Origin: Deroplatys truncata
Taxonomy: Eukaryota; Arthropoda; Insecta; Mantodea; Mantidae
DNA length: 64,000 bases
Direction: 5' to 3'
Assembly: GCA_030765065.1 (NCBI GenBank)
Contig: CM060980.1
Coordinates: 62,728,364 to 62,792,363 of the forward strand
Shown: piece after piece, positions 19,601-31,886 of the stretch
Layout: every line of letters starts with the position of its first letter
How positions within the stretch are numbered: the stretch's first letter is position 1
The notes under the pieces: model-generated
Told to the model about the DNA's origin: nothing
What the model saw: the letters and a program-made list of their open reading frames with translations, nothing else
The model's database searches: none
Made by a program: the position numbers and the translations under genes

Positions 19601-19822
19601 TAAATTTATGACCCCTTTGTTCGTTTTGACAGGTGAAGGATAACCTTAATTGCTTAACTGTCAAGCTTCCATTGTACTCAACAAGATTTATGGCCCTCAG
19701 GTGCAAGTAAAACTACCAAGGAGCTTGGGGTGGGGGTAAATGGAGGTGGGGAGCTCATTTGCATATGAATAAACATTCCATGCATAAATTAAGTGTTTCA
19801 GGACCCGCAAATCTATACTACT

Positions 19823-20475
19823 TCCCCCACCCCTAATTACCCTTTACATGGAAGATTTTTCGAAAATTTTAATTTTCTCAAAAACGGCTTTAACGATTTT
19901 GATTAAAATATCATATGTTTAAGATATTTTTATGAAAAATAAAATGTATATCTTGAATTTTCTGGGAATGTCTCCAAAAGTATTCTTCATTGTGAACGAC
20001 TTTTTCATAACTGGTAAACCATAAGAGATAGACAAAATGTTACTACAGGAAAAATGTAGATCGCGTTAAAATACACAATTTATGTTATATACATTTTTTT
20101 GTTGAGTGAACCATTTTCGAGATATTGCTTGTTACTCCCTTAAATTTTTCAATAATTTTCTCAAAGGGGAATTCGTTATTCATTTTTTTTGTCTTGGATA
20201 TGCAAAGAGTATTAATCTGTGGGAAAGGGAATGGTGCTGCACCTAGGAACCAGCTATTAAGAGATATGTATGTGCTTAAAGGCTACTGTATTTCCAAATT
20301 GCCCTTGTAAATATACATTCCCCTTACATCTACAAGAAAATTAGCAATAAGATAGAGTCTGTACATGTTTATCTCGATTAACATGAAGTAGATGGAGAAT
20401 AAGCGTTTGTAAAATAGTTTGTACAAGAGTAGAGAAAGTCATGTGAGTGTAACACATAAGATTTTTTTAGATATG
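19823..20475 (+). repeat. Dispersed repeat R1, 3' part (continuation across the insertion)
   Basis: It resumes with CCCCCACCCCTAATTACCCT, TTACATGGAAGATTTTTCG and AACGGCTTTAACGATTTTGA and ends with GTAGAGAAAGTCATGTGAGT, the normal R1 3' end. With 9290-9549 it makes one R1 copy of about 910 bp. Confidence 0.85.
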
Positions 20476-20649
20476 ACAGCTGATTTCTAATGTTTTTATA
20501 GTTGATTGCTGTATAGTATTTCGATTTGCGCTAATAGTTGGTTAATTATCATCATTTAAATATATTGTGTTCACCCAAAAATGAATTTGACTAGAGAACA
20601 TTTGCAGACTATGATTTTTTTATCATTTTAAATAATTATTAACACCTAA

Positions 20650-21640
20650 ATGATGTGAACATCGGTTTAGAAATATATTTGGCAAAGAAGCCTCATCTAA
20701 GGCAACAATTTATAATTGGTACAGCGAATTCAAAATAGATGGGCTTTTTCTTAGTGATGAATTTCGTAAAGGACGGCCAAGAACCGCTGTTCGAGCAATG
20801 CTTGAAGAAGATCAACGGACATTCTATGAATTTATTCGGGTGACATTGGGCATTGGTATGAGCCAAATCCAAAATGTTTTATATCAGAGGTTAGACGTGA
20901 GAAGACTTTGTTGTCGATTGATTCCACATAAATTGACTCCCGATCAAAACCAACAAGCGCATTGATTGGTGCTGAAAAACTCTGGAAAAATTCCAAGGCG
21001 GTACTTTAAATTTGGTTTGGAATATTCGTTATTCGTGATGAATCTTGGATTTATTGTTATGATCCTGAACAGAAAAGTCAATCGGTTCAATGGGTCTTTC
21101 GAAACAGAACCTAAGCTTAAAATAGTCCAACAAATTTGCAGGGCTGGTAAGAAGATGATTGCTAGCTTTTTTTTTTTTTATAAAACGGACCATATTGATA
21201 CTATAGCATTAGAAGATAGACGTACTGTTATTGCCAATTGGTACACAAACGTCGGTTTAAAGCAAAATTTTAAAAAGTTCGTGAAAAACGCCCAAAAGAA
21301 AAATAATGTTCATTATGACAACGCATTGTCGCTTACAGCAAAACTAACAACTGAGTATCTGGATGTCCTAAAGTTTGGCACTATGGACCCTCCGCCATAT
21401 AGCCCTAACGTAGTACTTTGCGATTTCGTTTTGGATTCAGCAATGGAAGATAAAATGCTAAGAATCACGTTTTCATCATCAGATGAAGCAGTGGAGCACT
21501 ATAAAAACCTGGTTTCTGAAGTGTCTTAGGAAGAGTGACATCATTGCTCTAAGGATTGGTTTCATCGAATGCAAAAATGTATTGATGTTGAAGGGAAATA
21601 TTTTTAAAAGCAATAGAATCATTTAAATTTATTAAAATTA
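20650..21640 (+). pseudogene. Decayed mariner transposase
   Basis: The N-terminal part ATIYNWYSEFKIDGLFL and FRKGRPRTA is the helix-turn-helix and linker of mariner transposases. RDESWIYCYDPEQ near 21040 carries the first catalytic Asp, in a different frame from the rest. HYDNALSLTAKLTTEYL and DPPPYSPNVVLCDFV carry Asp 2 and Asp 3 in the D34D arrangement. A poly-T run at 21170 and several stops and frameshifts kill it. The 187-codon frame at 20966-21529 covers only the C-terminal two thirds. Terminal repeats were not found. Confidence 0.8.
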
Positions 21641-22250
21641 ATCCTGGTTTGATTTTATATACATTTTCCGTCCTCGTAGTACCCACCGAAAATGCATGTA
21701 AAGTAAGACAAAAGCCGCGAATGTTTCATTCCAAGCATTAACATAGATCAGGATTTAGCAACTGAGGAAGAAAAAGACAGCAAAATAAAAGGCAATGGGA
21801 TCTACTTATAACGGTATGAAGTGTGTGTGATACTTATACCAAACCTTCCAATAACCCTTATGTAAGAAAGCTTTTATACATATCCTGTGAATGTAATCGA
21901 GTTCATTAGCACTGTATGCTATGTGTGATTCTATAAAGAGAAGGACTCTCACATCGCCTAGGGTAATATTACAAATGAATAAGGCTGACTGAAGTCTGAA
22001 TATCGCCAATCATACTCATTTGTTACTGGTGTTTGTGAAAGAAAATTACATACACTGTGTAGCAAAAGTCCGAAAACTTTCTTAGATTATAAGAACAAAA
22101 TTCCAAAAGTAAGATCACCATCTTTATTTTGTTCTTTTTTTATTACCCCGCCTTTAACTACATTGGTCTTATCGGCGGGCTTTCCTTTCGAACTTATTAC
22201 CTATTGGCACTGGTGTTAACTCGTATTCTCTTGTCGTTGGGTTTGTTGCA
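21641..22250. other. No recognisable gene
   Basis: AT-rich. TTACCCCGCCT..ATCGGCGGGCTT at 22143-22185 resembles a stretch at 51.2 kb, which hints at a shared old repeat. Confidence 0.4.
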
Positions 22251-22254
22251 CTTT

Positions 22255-22385
22255 TGGGTTTTTAATCATTAGATCGCACGCACATTCACACTTCCAGACT
22301 CTGGGGAGGATAAGGAATAATCTTGGCTGGAGAAAAATTTCCACCTCCCCAGCGGGATTGGAACCCGTATGTATAATTGTGTGCA
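22255..22385 (-). repeat. SINE family C, inverted copy
   Basis: On the minus strand, GGGTTCCAATCCCGCTGG (a B box with one change) is followed by GGAAATTTTTCTCCAGCCAA and CTCCCCAGAGTCTGGAAGTG, matching the copy at 3370. Confidence 0.65.
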
Positions 22386-22389
22386 TGAT

Positions 22390-23150
22390 ACTATAGTATG
22401 GAATGTTGCAAATTCAGATGGATAATTCTTTCAGCAATAAATATAATGATAAAGTGTCGATAAAATTCTGTATCTCAGTTATTTCTGTCACTGTTTAATT
22501 AGGTATCTAGATATCGGTGTTTACGATTCCTGATTTACATATTTTAAATATCAAAACACATCTGTGCAGCGCCGGGTTAGACAGCTAGTAATGAATAAAT
22601 TAACAAGGAAGTAAGAGAAAATAAATGTTCAAATTTGATACTAATGAACAATTCGCGCGGATAGCCGAAACGAAATATTTACGTAAGTTTTAGTTCGTCA
22701 TTCTTGATTGCATTCGCCTCTAAGTACGCGTATTTCCATCTCCCTACGTAAGATGCGAAAATCGAGGACACCACATTTCAAAACGCACTTCACCTGGCAC
22801 TAATATCTGACACATGACCACAGTGGACATTGAGTTTAAGTTAAAACCCCTATCATTGGAATAGTACACAGTTTGTAATGTTACATACAATGTTGGCATC
22901 AGATTTATGACATGTTCGTAAAATAACGCATTCGTAAGTTTCAAGCTATTTCTCTATTATTCGTTTCTAGCTGCAGAAAACATTTTTCTGCATTAAGAGT
23001 ATCTGATTGGTGTATGCTGTCGTCTGTACTGATGTAAACAAATAATTGTGTATGCATAAAACACCACCTAGAGACTTTCCCTAGAAAATTTAGCTTCATA
23101 AAAATCTAGCTACTTCTCCATCTCTGCATCACACAAATTAAATTAAATTA
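22390..23150. other. No recognisable gene
   Basis: AT-rich, short chance frames only. Confidence 0.4.
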
Positions 23151-23153
23151 AAC

Positions 23154-23432
23154 TAAGCTTTATTTATGGGTGCTCTTTAACTGCCATGGTCTCATTTTAT
23201 ATTGGGCGTGAAAGACCGGAAATTTTGCTCAGAGCCCTCTCTATCAGGCTTGAGGTTCTTTTACGTGCCGTAAATCTACGACGCCGGAACACCGGCTTTA
23301 CTTTCCTTCCGAAGGAAGCCATGCCAAGGATTTTACACCCGAAAAAATCCATCGCCCTCTGCCTGGTTTGAACCCACGACCTCGGGAACTAGAGGCTAGA
23401 GCATGGTAACCACTACACCACTCAGGACGACC
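23154..23432 (-). repeat. tRNA-derived SINE, family B, inverted copy
   Basis: Minus strand: GGTGTAGTGGTTACC (A box) and GGTTCAAACC (B box), then GGGCGATGGATTTTTTCGGG, CTTCCTTCGGAAGGAAAG, ACGGCACGTAAAAGAACCTC and CCGGTCTTTCACGCCCAATA. The family recurs at 28.3, 38.8 and 39.1 kb. Confidence 0.8.
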
Positions 23433-24295
23433 TCTGCATCAGACATTCTAGATATATTAACATAAATTAAGTACTACCGAAAGATTTTATAGTTGATTTA
23501 ATTTGCCACTGTGCTCCCTCAGCTAGTTTCCTCGGCGCAAAGTACTATTGCTGTTATCCACTGTAAACACGACCCCACCAATGCACAGGTCATGGTTGGG
23601 TTGGATGATGCAAAGTACTATTGTCACCACGAAAACTACAATTCTGTGAAAACTTCAATGGCAAATTGTGTTAAACGTTGGTTTTACAAAACGATGTAGA
23701 GGAAAAATCAGTTCACTTTCTCTAGTCCTAAGCTCACTTTTGTACTGAAACATAACGCAGGGTAATGACATGATAAATGTACCATACAAAGATGTATAAA
23801 AGAACATTACTATTATATTTCATTCAGTATACCACGTGGAATCACCCCTTAAGCTAAGGTTGTCCTGTACATGCAGAAAGCGTTATCCGCAACGATTCTT
23901 CCAGACTTAATCACTGCAGTTTATTCTATTTCGAGTGTATCCATTTTGCCTGTCTGTTATCACGTTCTCGTTAGACCTTATTTGCTTTATTCGCCCGTTT
24001 GCTTATTCAAGGCTAAGAGGATTTATTTGTGTCGTCTATTACTTGCATATTTCATCTGCACTTTGCAAGTTGAGCCATTTCGCTTAATGTTTTCCATCCC
24101 ATCCATTCCACTCTCTGTGCTTACCTGCTTTAATCTAGTCTTGTTTATTTCATATGCTATTTTCAACTTTCCCAATTACGCATGCGTGCTGTACTTGTAC
24201 TGTCCACTTCCAAACGAATCTGCGTATAATTCGGTCTGCAAAGGTTTTCGCCTGCAGCTTTCCCATTTATAATAACTGCTGTTAACCTTCCAAGT
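23433..24295. other. No recognisable gene
   Basis: A 133-codon hydrophobic frame (23871-24272) has no recognisable motif and no homologous context. I do not call it. Confidence 0.35.
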
Positions 24296-24299
24296 ACCA

Positions 24300-24760
24300 A
24301 ACGGGATGACTAAGGTGGCAACGTTTGTGACCCGCATTCAGGAGGTCCCGCGTTCGATCCCTGGCGACAGCCACTTTGGCCCATGGTTTTTCGTGGTTTC
24401 CCCGAGTCGACAGGCTCTGCTCTATTTTCCTGTACCCATCATCTTCCTTGTCATCTGTTTCAGGGTTGTAGGAGCAGGCGACGGTGTTCGTCCCTTGGGA
24501 ACGCTGGAGGTTGGTTGCTTTTGGGCAGGACCGGGCAGCATCGGATGCGTTCTACCTGGAAACGTTAGGGAACCTGTCCATGTTTGCACCCGCCGTCATC
24601 CGGATCTGGTCGCCCTACGGGTCTCTCCCCTCATCCCTCCTTCCAAGGGATCACGTTGGAAGTAAGAAAGGCCATTACGGCCTACTTGCGGTGCTCTGCA
24701 CCGTTTTCGGGGGCCTCTCTGTGATGTGTATCTTTACCTTTACCTTTAAACTTCCAGGTA
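24300..24760 (+). repeat. tRNA-derived SINE, family A
   Basis: Same head and body as the 497-1110 copy, with an internal deletion: GACTAAGGTGGCAACGTTTG, a B box CGTTCGATCCC, TTCGTGGTTTCCCCGAGTCG and CAGGGTTGTAGGAGCAGGCG. The overlapping open frames belong to the repeat. Confidence 0.8.
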
Positions 24761-24764
24761 TCCC

Positions 24765-27700
24765 CTTAAGAAATACTACCAGAATAGTCTATTATACCCT
24801 AGGAGCATATTTGCCGACTGGGGGTAGCAACGAACTTATGCTCATTGTGTGGTCTTTTATTTATTTACTTATTTGTCTTACTGTTTAACTCGCTTTAACA
24901 TCTTGTTCCCAACGTGACGGTGATTTGTAGAATCTTTGATACACATGCTGTGTGTGTGCGCGCCTTCATGTACCATCTGCATGAGTAATTTCCTGCCATA
25001 GGCCGCAGTTGCGCAGTCGGCTTCCTGTACTATATCTTTTATTTCTACTTCTTTTTGTCATTTGGGTTCATAGCCCTTTAATTCAGAAATAGATTTCAAT
25101 GAGTACATTGAAAAATTTATAAACATTTTGTCCTATCTTTCATAGATTTGGAGATAACTGTTATGTTACGCAGATACATGTGGCAGCAATGTAATTTCTT
25201 TTGCACGATGAAACCCATCTCGGTCCCATTTACTACTTTCGAATCCTAATTCGGTCCCGTCTTCCAAAATGTAAACAACCTAACTCGGTCACGTTTTGTA
25301 AAATGTAAACAATCCAACTCGTCCTGTAGGAAATTAATCTCGATCTAGTGCATTTTAAAAGACTTGGGAGTTTCAGCAGATCTATTGTGACTGCAAAACG
25401 ATATTGCAGTTTCATGTTTCACCAAAACCGATTTTAACTGCATTTGCTCTACTAAATGTATGTAACAATTTTGTAACTCCACACACAAAATCGTTGAAAA
25501 ATCTGTGTGTTATTAAAAAAATTCTAATTCTAATCAAATGAAAGATTTGAAAAAACGCCAAAATACGTAATCTGTAATAACGTTTGTTCTTTTGTGAAGA
25601 GCTACCAGCAATGTCGCCAAATTATTGCTGCATTACGGCAACGATGTAAATTTTGATAGTTGTGTTTAATTTGTAAGGCAGTTATTTCGTGCACTTTCAC
25701 GTTTAAGAAAGCAATTAAAACCGAAACACCTTGTTTAAGTTTAAATGGAAGAATAATAAAGGCAATAGTTTTAGTTTAAATGTTTCCTTATAATGTACTT
25801 ATTGCGATAAATAAATATATGATAAGTGTAGTTCTCCCTCCATCCGGTAAATGTACATTTAAATATATATTTAAATGCTTGCACTTAGTATAAAAACCAA
25901 ATAAGTATCTCTTCTTCTACCCGATAAATATATACGGGGTGGAAGTATATATCCTGAGATATTTCATTGATTCCAAGAACCCTAATAAGAGAATATTTAT
26001 AGTTTCATTCTCGTTTTCTCAAAAAAAAAGAAGAAGAAAGAAAGAAAACAAAGGAAAAGAAAAAAATCGACATTTCCCAGCCAATGCTACCCTTTACACT
26101 GAAAATTGTTTTTCTCAAAAAGGACCCCAACGATTTTGATTAAAGTAACATAAGTCTCATGTTATTTAAATTCTACCATAGTTCAGTGTTCTTAATAATG
26201 TATTTTTATGTATTCAAAATGTTCCAGGCGCATGACATACAATTTTCCATGCATATTCCTAAATGAGCAAACTAAAACTGTGCAGAGGGAGTTTTGTACA
26301 AAATAGATAAAATAAAACACCCAACAATTTAAAAAAAATACAGATAAAGTTAATAATTTTTCATGTATGTATTTCTGTAAACGTGCTTGTATTGGTGTGA
26401 TCTGTGTTTAAGAAGATTATCACATTTTCAGAAATCTATCTCATTATCTGGTATGCGAGGAAGTAATTAATACTACAATAATTTTGTACATAATTGATTA
26501 AAAATGTTAACAACTTAAAGGGTAACAATTCCACCAATTTCCAATTAAATTAAATTCTAATTGGCTGTGCAATGAAGCTTCCGTGAAAATTTGAAAATAT
26601 AGAATATTGGAATCTCTGTACTAATATTCGTTAAAGCCGCTGCACCAAAACCGCCTTTTCTCCTCAGCTGCTGTTCCATAAGTTACACCTTGGTGTGTTC
26701 AGAACAAACAGTTGGTTCATGTCAAACTACAGCACATCCTTCAAAATTGGGAGTTGATAGTTGATGCAACGAAGCATTTGCAAATTGCTAATTCTCCGTA
26801 CGGAGTCCCGAACTCTACTTTTGCTTAAATTTTCGGCACTTTGTTTTTTCTGATTCCTGTACATGGGAGATACGTATACACTTGTTTATCCCAGGAAGAC
26901 GCTAACGGGAAATTTTCTGGAAAATCAGCGGTATATTATTGCGTTTGTGACTTCCGTAAAGTAGTTTATACTTCCTTTTGCATTCGTAAATGATCACATA
27001 AATGCGATTTAAAGTTGAGTTTTATTCAGCGGGTACATTTACAAACAACTTCTGAGAAATAACAATTTCTCAAGGATTCAGTAAATCGTTTTGCGATTGA
27101 AATGGAAAAGCGCGCTCGTATGTATAGATGCTATAAAGGGAGAAAGTAGAGCATTGAAAATGAGAACAGCTACCCTAAAATGACAGTCATATAAAGAGTA
27201 TATTATACAACTCAGCTTTGAGAATTAGTAAAAGTAGCTCTCAGAAGCAAAGTATAACATAAGAATGCACGTAACACAAACAACTTTACTATAGTTGACG
27301 TCCAGTATTAGTTGTAGTCGTGATGGAACTTAAGTGTTTGGAATATCACAGCAACTCTTATTTATTTGTTGAATATTAGCTATTAATGTTTCTGTAGACT
27401 AGCACGCTAATTTTTAGAGTGACTTAATAATTACTGACAGTAGTATAAATGATTTGTGTTCACATAATGCCTTATGTATTAATAACAAGAAAATTATGAA
27501 GTTAGAATTTAGCCCGAATAGAAGGCATTCTGACTTAAACAGAACTAAATATTTTTGAGATGTTATTGAAGCAGGCTTAGGCAGCGCATATAGAAATCAT
27601 ATCCAAGAATATATCAACAATTACGTTAGTTTAAAATCCATAGTTGATAGGAGTGCACTTCTGTTTATTATGCTTAAATACAGTCATTTACCTTATCGTA

Positions 27701-27765
27701 TCGCATTGTTGGACAATCGTTCTATGTACATCTTGCAATATATTTAGCTACAAAAAACACAAGCA
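24765..27765. other. Long AT-rich stretch with an R1 remnant
   Basis: No gene recognised. Around 26080-26350 a strongly diverged R1 remnant is visible (CTACCCTTTACACTGAAAAT, CAACGATTTTGATTAAAGTA). An oligo-A/AAG run lies near 26020-26070. Confidence 0.4.
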
Positions 27766-27768
27766 GAA

Positions 27769-27915
27769 TTGGAAAGGTAGAATCAGCGAATTGAAAAATG
27801 CAATGCCATCGTCGGGATTTGAACCACGGATCTCTCGGTTTCCGTTCGGTTGCACTAACCGCTGAGCATTGGCGGTGGCATTGAACTTTTCAATCTTCTG
27901 ATTCTACCTTTCCAA
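27769..27915 (-). repeat. Foldback with a tRNA-like head in the loop
   Basis: Two 40-bp arms (27769-27808, TTGGAAAGGTAGAATCAGCG, and 27876-27915) are nearly perfect inverses. The loop on the minus strand reads GGTTAGTGCAACC and then GGTTCAAATCC, an A-box-like and a perfect B-box sequence. The transcript would be a long hairpin carrying a tRNA-like loop. Confidence 0.65.
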
Positions 27916-28310
27916 CCTTGTCTAACACACGGTTTGTGTGGAAGAACAATTAATTCATAAGCAGAATTATTTGTGGACGATTCTAGAGCCCATTGCAAGC
28001 TATTCATTGAACTTAATATGTTGACTTTGCCTTCTATGTATAAGTGACGATTCCTGTTTTATATGCAAAGAAAAATATTAATACAGTTAAATTCTATTGA
28101 GAGGTTCAGTCATACATCACAAGAAACATTAAGCCCAATTTTTATAAACCTATAGTCAACGAATAAGCTTATATAATATGCCATTACGTCTCTATCATAA
28201 CAGTTTATCCAAATTTGACAGAGGCGTTTAAAAACTGCTTATAAAATTATGTAAAGAAGCAGCAATAAGGATATTTAGGTCTGTCGGAAACAATACATAC
28301 CACCCTAGTA

Positions 28311-28590
28311 TGTCGTCCTCCGTGGTGTAGTGGTTACCATACTAGCTTCTAGTTCCCGAGGTCGCGGGTTCAAACCCGGCGAAGGGCGATGACATTTTTC
28401 GGGCGTAAAAATCCTTAGCATGGCTTCCTTTGGAAGGGAAGTAAATCCGATGGTCTCGTGTCGTTGATTTACGGCACATAAAAGAACCTCAAGCCTAATA
28501 AAGAGGCCTTTGAACAAACTTTCCGGTCTTTCGCGCCCAATATAGAATGGGACGCTAAGAACCATAGTTAAAGAGTGTCCATAAAAAAAC
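28311..28590 (+). repeat. tRNA-derived SINE, family B
   Basis: CCTCCGTGGTGTAGTGGTTA (A box) and GCGGGTTCAAACCCGGCG (B box with its stem), followed by the family body and the CGCCCAATATAGAATGGGAC end, then GTCCATAAAAAAAC. Confidence 0.85.
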
Positions 28591-28965
28591 CCTACTGTAC
28601 TTCACTAATGTTATCATATTTGTAATTATTTTAATTGTAATTTATTGTCATACATACGTTTTATCCCACGACAGTAAATAAATCCAAATACCACATCGAC
28701 TTTAAGTTACTAACAGTCAAGTTAAAGTAAAAAAAAACAAAAAAAAAAGAACAAAGTGGCTACATAGCAAAATAAAATGAACATTAAATAAAAAGCGCAC
28801 AAAAGCAAAATATTTAAAAGGCTATGAAACTTCAGCCGTCCTATTTTCATTTTATTCAAAAGAGACCTTGATAACAAAGAAAGACACAGAATGAATTGTA
28901 GTTAGAGAAATGACACTTCTTACATTGATGAAAGGTAGCAAAGAAGAAACTAAATTCAGAAACAT

Positions 28966-29003
<38 letters not shown>

Positions 29004-29660
29004 TGGGAAATACCTTAAAATATTGTTACATACTGGGGTGAGGGCCAAAAGGTTTCCAGAAAAGTATTGATTTTGAATTACCCCAACATGCATATGGAGG
29101 AGCGTAGCTACAGCAACTGCGAGAGGACCAGGACCTTGATGTTCACATTTCGTTGCAGACATGGGTTTTTTATAACAAAATACATAAATTCCATATCATT
29201 CACATTACTTGTGGTTTATTTAATAAAGTAAATGTTGTCCCTACATCACACACAAAGGAATAAGGAAACTGAGGGGAGATGCTTCACACACGACCTACAT
29301 CTACACTCTTTCACACAAAACTCTCAGACACGACTGACGACTCGCACACACAAAGAAAGTCACGCTAAACTATTCTCCCTCTCTCTCCACCTCTGTCTAA
29401 GCTCGCCAGCTAGAGGCGGCGAGTTGTCATGCCAGACGGAACTTCAAACACAAAGCCGAAAGAAATACTAAAATTACCATAACAACGCTGTCGCCAATGC
29501 GACGCAATAATGTGTCTGGCATGACAATACCTACTAATACCTACTAATATGCCACAATATTTGTTACTACATACTAACTAGACACATACAGGTAAAAATG
29601 GAAAGAACAAACAATTACTTGGAATGGATCAAGACAGATGCCGCAAACTAATTTTGCAAT
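28591..29660. other. No gene; CA/TA microsatellites
   Basis: (CA)n at 28965-28977 runs into (TA)n at 28979-29003. The rest is AT-rich or CA-rich without a recognisable feature. Confidence 0.5.
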
Positions 29661-29663
29661 ATA

Positions 29664-30010
29664 CCGAGTGAGGTGTCGCCGGGGTATAGTGTGCCACTCA
29701 TGTTCGGAAGGGTCCGGGGTTCAAACCCCCAGGGCCGACAAACCTGACCAAAGGTTTTTTTTTCGCGGTTTTTCTCGGTCGCTAGGCGAAAACTGGGTTA
29801 GATAATTTCATCGGCGAAATCATTCCTTTCCTATCATCCCTCTCATCTCTACATTTCAGTTCTTTCTTTATCACCGTCATACCGACATTGGGCTGAGCAC
29901 CCATCCTGGTTATGTTCTGATCCAGATTTTGCTTGCTTCTGGACAGGCATTGACTTGTAAGCCCTTGGGGGTGTAAGTCCTACAAAGAGAAGGGTAATCC
30001 GCTGAAGGAC
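29664..30010 (+). repeat. SINE related to family A
   Basis: CCGAGTGAGGTGTCGCCGGG, then GGTTCAAACCC (B box), then TTTCGCGGTTTTTCTCGGTC, CATCGGCGAAATCATTCC and a G/T-rich end. The organisation is like family A with a different head. Confidence 0.7.
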
Positions 30011-30084
30011 TAGTTATACAATATGTGTCTAAAGGACGAAGTACAATTTTATGACGTTATTTGCGTTGCTACTTGAAGTTGAGC

Positions 30085-30950
30085 GCTATGTCTACTTTTT
30101 CTCCTACGTACATAGTAGGCAAAGAAGGTATTGCATTCCACCTAAACATTCGATACCGAGATTTCAACGGAAATACATGTTTTGAGGCCCCCTGAATAAA
30201 AAAATAGAAAACGGTTCGTGTGTGTCTGTGAACAGCATAACTAAAAAACGTAAAGTAGGATACATATCAAACTTGGTATTTGGTTTCAGTATTTTTCAAA
30301 GATGCGACACAAAGATTTTCAAGAAAATCCTCCACATCCTAGACTACATTTACATGGACGATTTTTCGAAAATTTTTATTTTCTAATAAACGGCTTTAAC
30401 GATTTTGATTAAAATACCACATATTACATATTCACGCGGCAAATAAAATCTTATCTTGAATTTTCTGTTATTAGCCTGTAAAGTCCACTTCATTCGGAAG
30501 ACATTTTGTATAAACTTGCATAACTGGTAAACGTTCAGCGATAGATAAAAACTTAGTACATATAAAAAAAGTAGATTTCTTTAAAACATACAATTTATTT
30601 CAAATAACTTTTTTTGTGGCATCAGCCATTTCCGAGATATCTGTTACTAATGATTCGAATTCTTCATTACTTGGTCATTATTTAGTCTTTTCAACATTCA
30701 GTTGTTTCTTTAGATGACATGGAAACAGTATGAAATTTTAAGGTAGCGTATTGCGTCCAGCTCTTAAACATTTGACTATCGTTGTTCCCTATGTATCTAT
30801 GACGAAATGTGTAATGTAGCTATTTGGAAAGATTTATTTGGGTTAAAATGAAGTAGATAGAAAAATAAGCTTTAGTAAGAATAGTTTGTATACTCACTAA
30901 TAAGCGATAGTGGGTAGAGAAAGTCGTGTGAATGTAACACATCAATTTTT
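30085..30950 (+). repeat. Dispersed repeat R1, nearly full copy
   Basis: It begins CTACTTTTTCTCCTACGTACATAGTAGG and ends GGGTAGAGAAAGTCGTGTGA. It includes GAACAGCATAACT, the ACATTTACATGGACGATTTTTCG segment and TGGCATCAGCCATTTCCGAG. This is the best copy for seeing the uninterrupted insertion site of the 10.3-kb element (about 30325-30345). Confidence 0.85.
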
Positions 30951-31004
30951 TTAATAGAATCATTAGTTTGTAGCTGCATAGGAATGCTCGGAGCGATGAA
31001 ATTC

Positions 31005-31886
31005 TCTTTTTACTTTCTCTAATACGTATAGTAAGTAGGGGAAGTATTGTATTCCACCCAAAAAATCGATACCGAGATTTCACGGAGACATGTTTTGAAA
31101 CCCCTGAATCCCCCCCCCAAAAAAAAACATCTTTAGAAAAAGATCCGCGCGTACACGCTTGTGTGAACAGCATAACTCAAAAACGAAAAGTCGAATAAGT
31201 ATCAAATTTGGTATTTAGGTTTAGTACCTTCCAAAGATGGAACACAAAGACGTTCAAGAAACTTCCACCACAAACTACGCTTTACATGGAAGATTTTTCG
31301 AAACTTTTGATTTTATACAAATGGCTTTAATGATTCTGATTAAAATACCATATATTAAAAGGTATTTACATGACAAATAAGATGTATATTTTGAATTTTC
31401 TGGTAATAGCCTTTGAAGTCCTCTTGACTCGGAAATAATTTTCTATAATCTAGTATAACTGGTAAACGTTAAGCGATAGACCAAAACGTACTACACAAAA
31501 ATTTAGATCTCCTTAAAGCACAAAATTTATTTGAAATAACTTTTTTTGTGGCATCAGCCATTTTCTAGATATTCGTTATTAATGGTTCGAATTGTTCAAT
31601 GCTTGGTCATTTTTTTAAATTCCTGTCGATTTTCAATTGTTTCTCACGATGTCATGGAAAGCATTTGTAATTTTAAGGGCAGCGTATAACGCCCAGTTCT
31701 AAAACATTTGACTATCGATATTCTCTTTGTATCTATAACGAAACATGTAGTGCAGCTATTTCCGGAAAGGTTTATCTCAATTAACATTAACTAGATAGGA
31801 AAATAAAGTTTTGCAAGATTAATTTATATATCCAGTAATAAGCGATATAGGGTAGAGAAGGTCATTAAATGTAGAACATCAGATTT
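31005..31886 (+). repeat. Dispersed repeat R1, second copy in tandem
   Basis: Same layout as the preceding copy and separated from it by ~55 bp. It starts TTTTTACTTTCTCTAATACG and ends GGGTAGAGAAGGTCATTAAA. Confidence 0.85.

Larger units (their letters stand above)
9550..19822. mobile_element. 10.27-kb ambisense inverted-repeat, Polinton-ended virus-like element
   Basis: Seen: the two ends are exact inverses (AGTAGTATAGATTTGCGGGT and its complement). The TIRs run for about 4.0 kb each around a 2.2-kb unique core. Flanking 6-mers are TACCCC (9544-9549) and TCCCCC (19823-19828), and both lie inside one R1 repeat that reads continuously if the element is removed. Known: Polintons/Mavericks make 6-bp duplications and have AG..CT termini. 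Inferred: this is an integrated, protein-primed, virus-like element. It lacks visible DNA polymerase B, integrase, ATPase and protease, so it would be a satellite or non-autonomous derivative, or a separate family sharing the ends. The TIRs differ at scattered bases, so this is not a simple assembly mirror. Confidence 0.75.
15807..19822 (-). repeat. Right terminal inverted repeat (~4.0 kb)
   Basis: Mirror of 9550-13569. Small differences include GAACATTAAA for GAGCATTAAA in the leader exon and AAAATCTAACCCGC for AAACACTAACGCGC in a B-box unit. The inner edge is sharp: the AAGCAAAGAATGTGC repeat is the last shared sequence. Confidence 0.9.

Noticed and set aside
9550..19822. Assembly artefact producing a false palindrome
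   Set aside because: The arms differ at scattered bases and by repeat-unit indels, the core is not palindromic, and the flanks show a target duplication inside a split repeat.
9550..19822. Endogenous densovirus
   Set aside because: The ambisense plan is similar, but no NS1 helicase or parvoviral capsid motif is seen, and the TIRs and the 6-bp duplication point to a Polinton-type integration.
23871..24272. 133-codon hydrophobic frame
   Set aside because: No recognisable motif or signal; codon use looks like the AT-rich background.
28979..29003. CRISPR or other regular arrays
   Set aside because: Only simple microsatellites and tandem repeats are present; a eukaryotic context makes CRISPR implausible.
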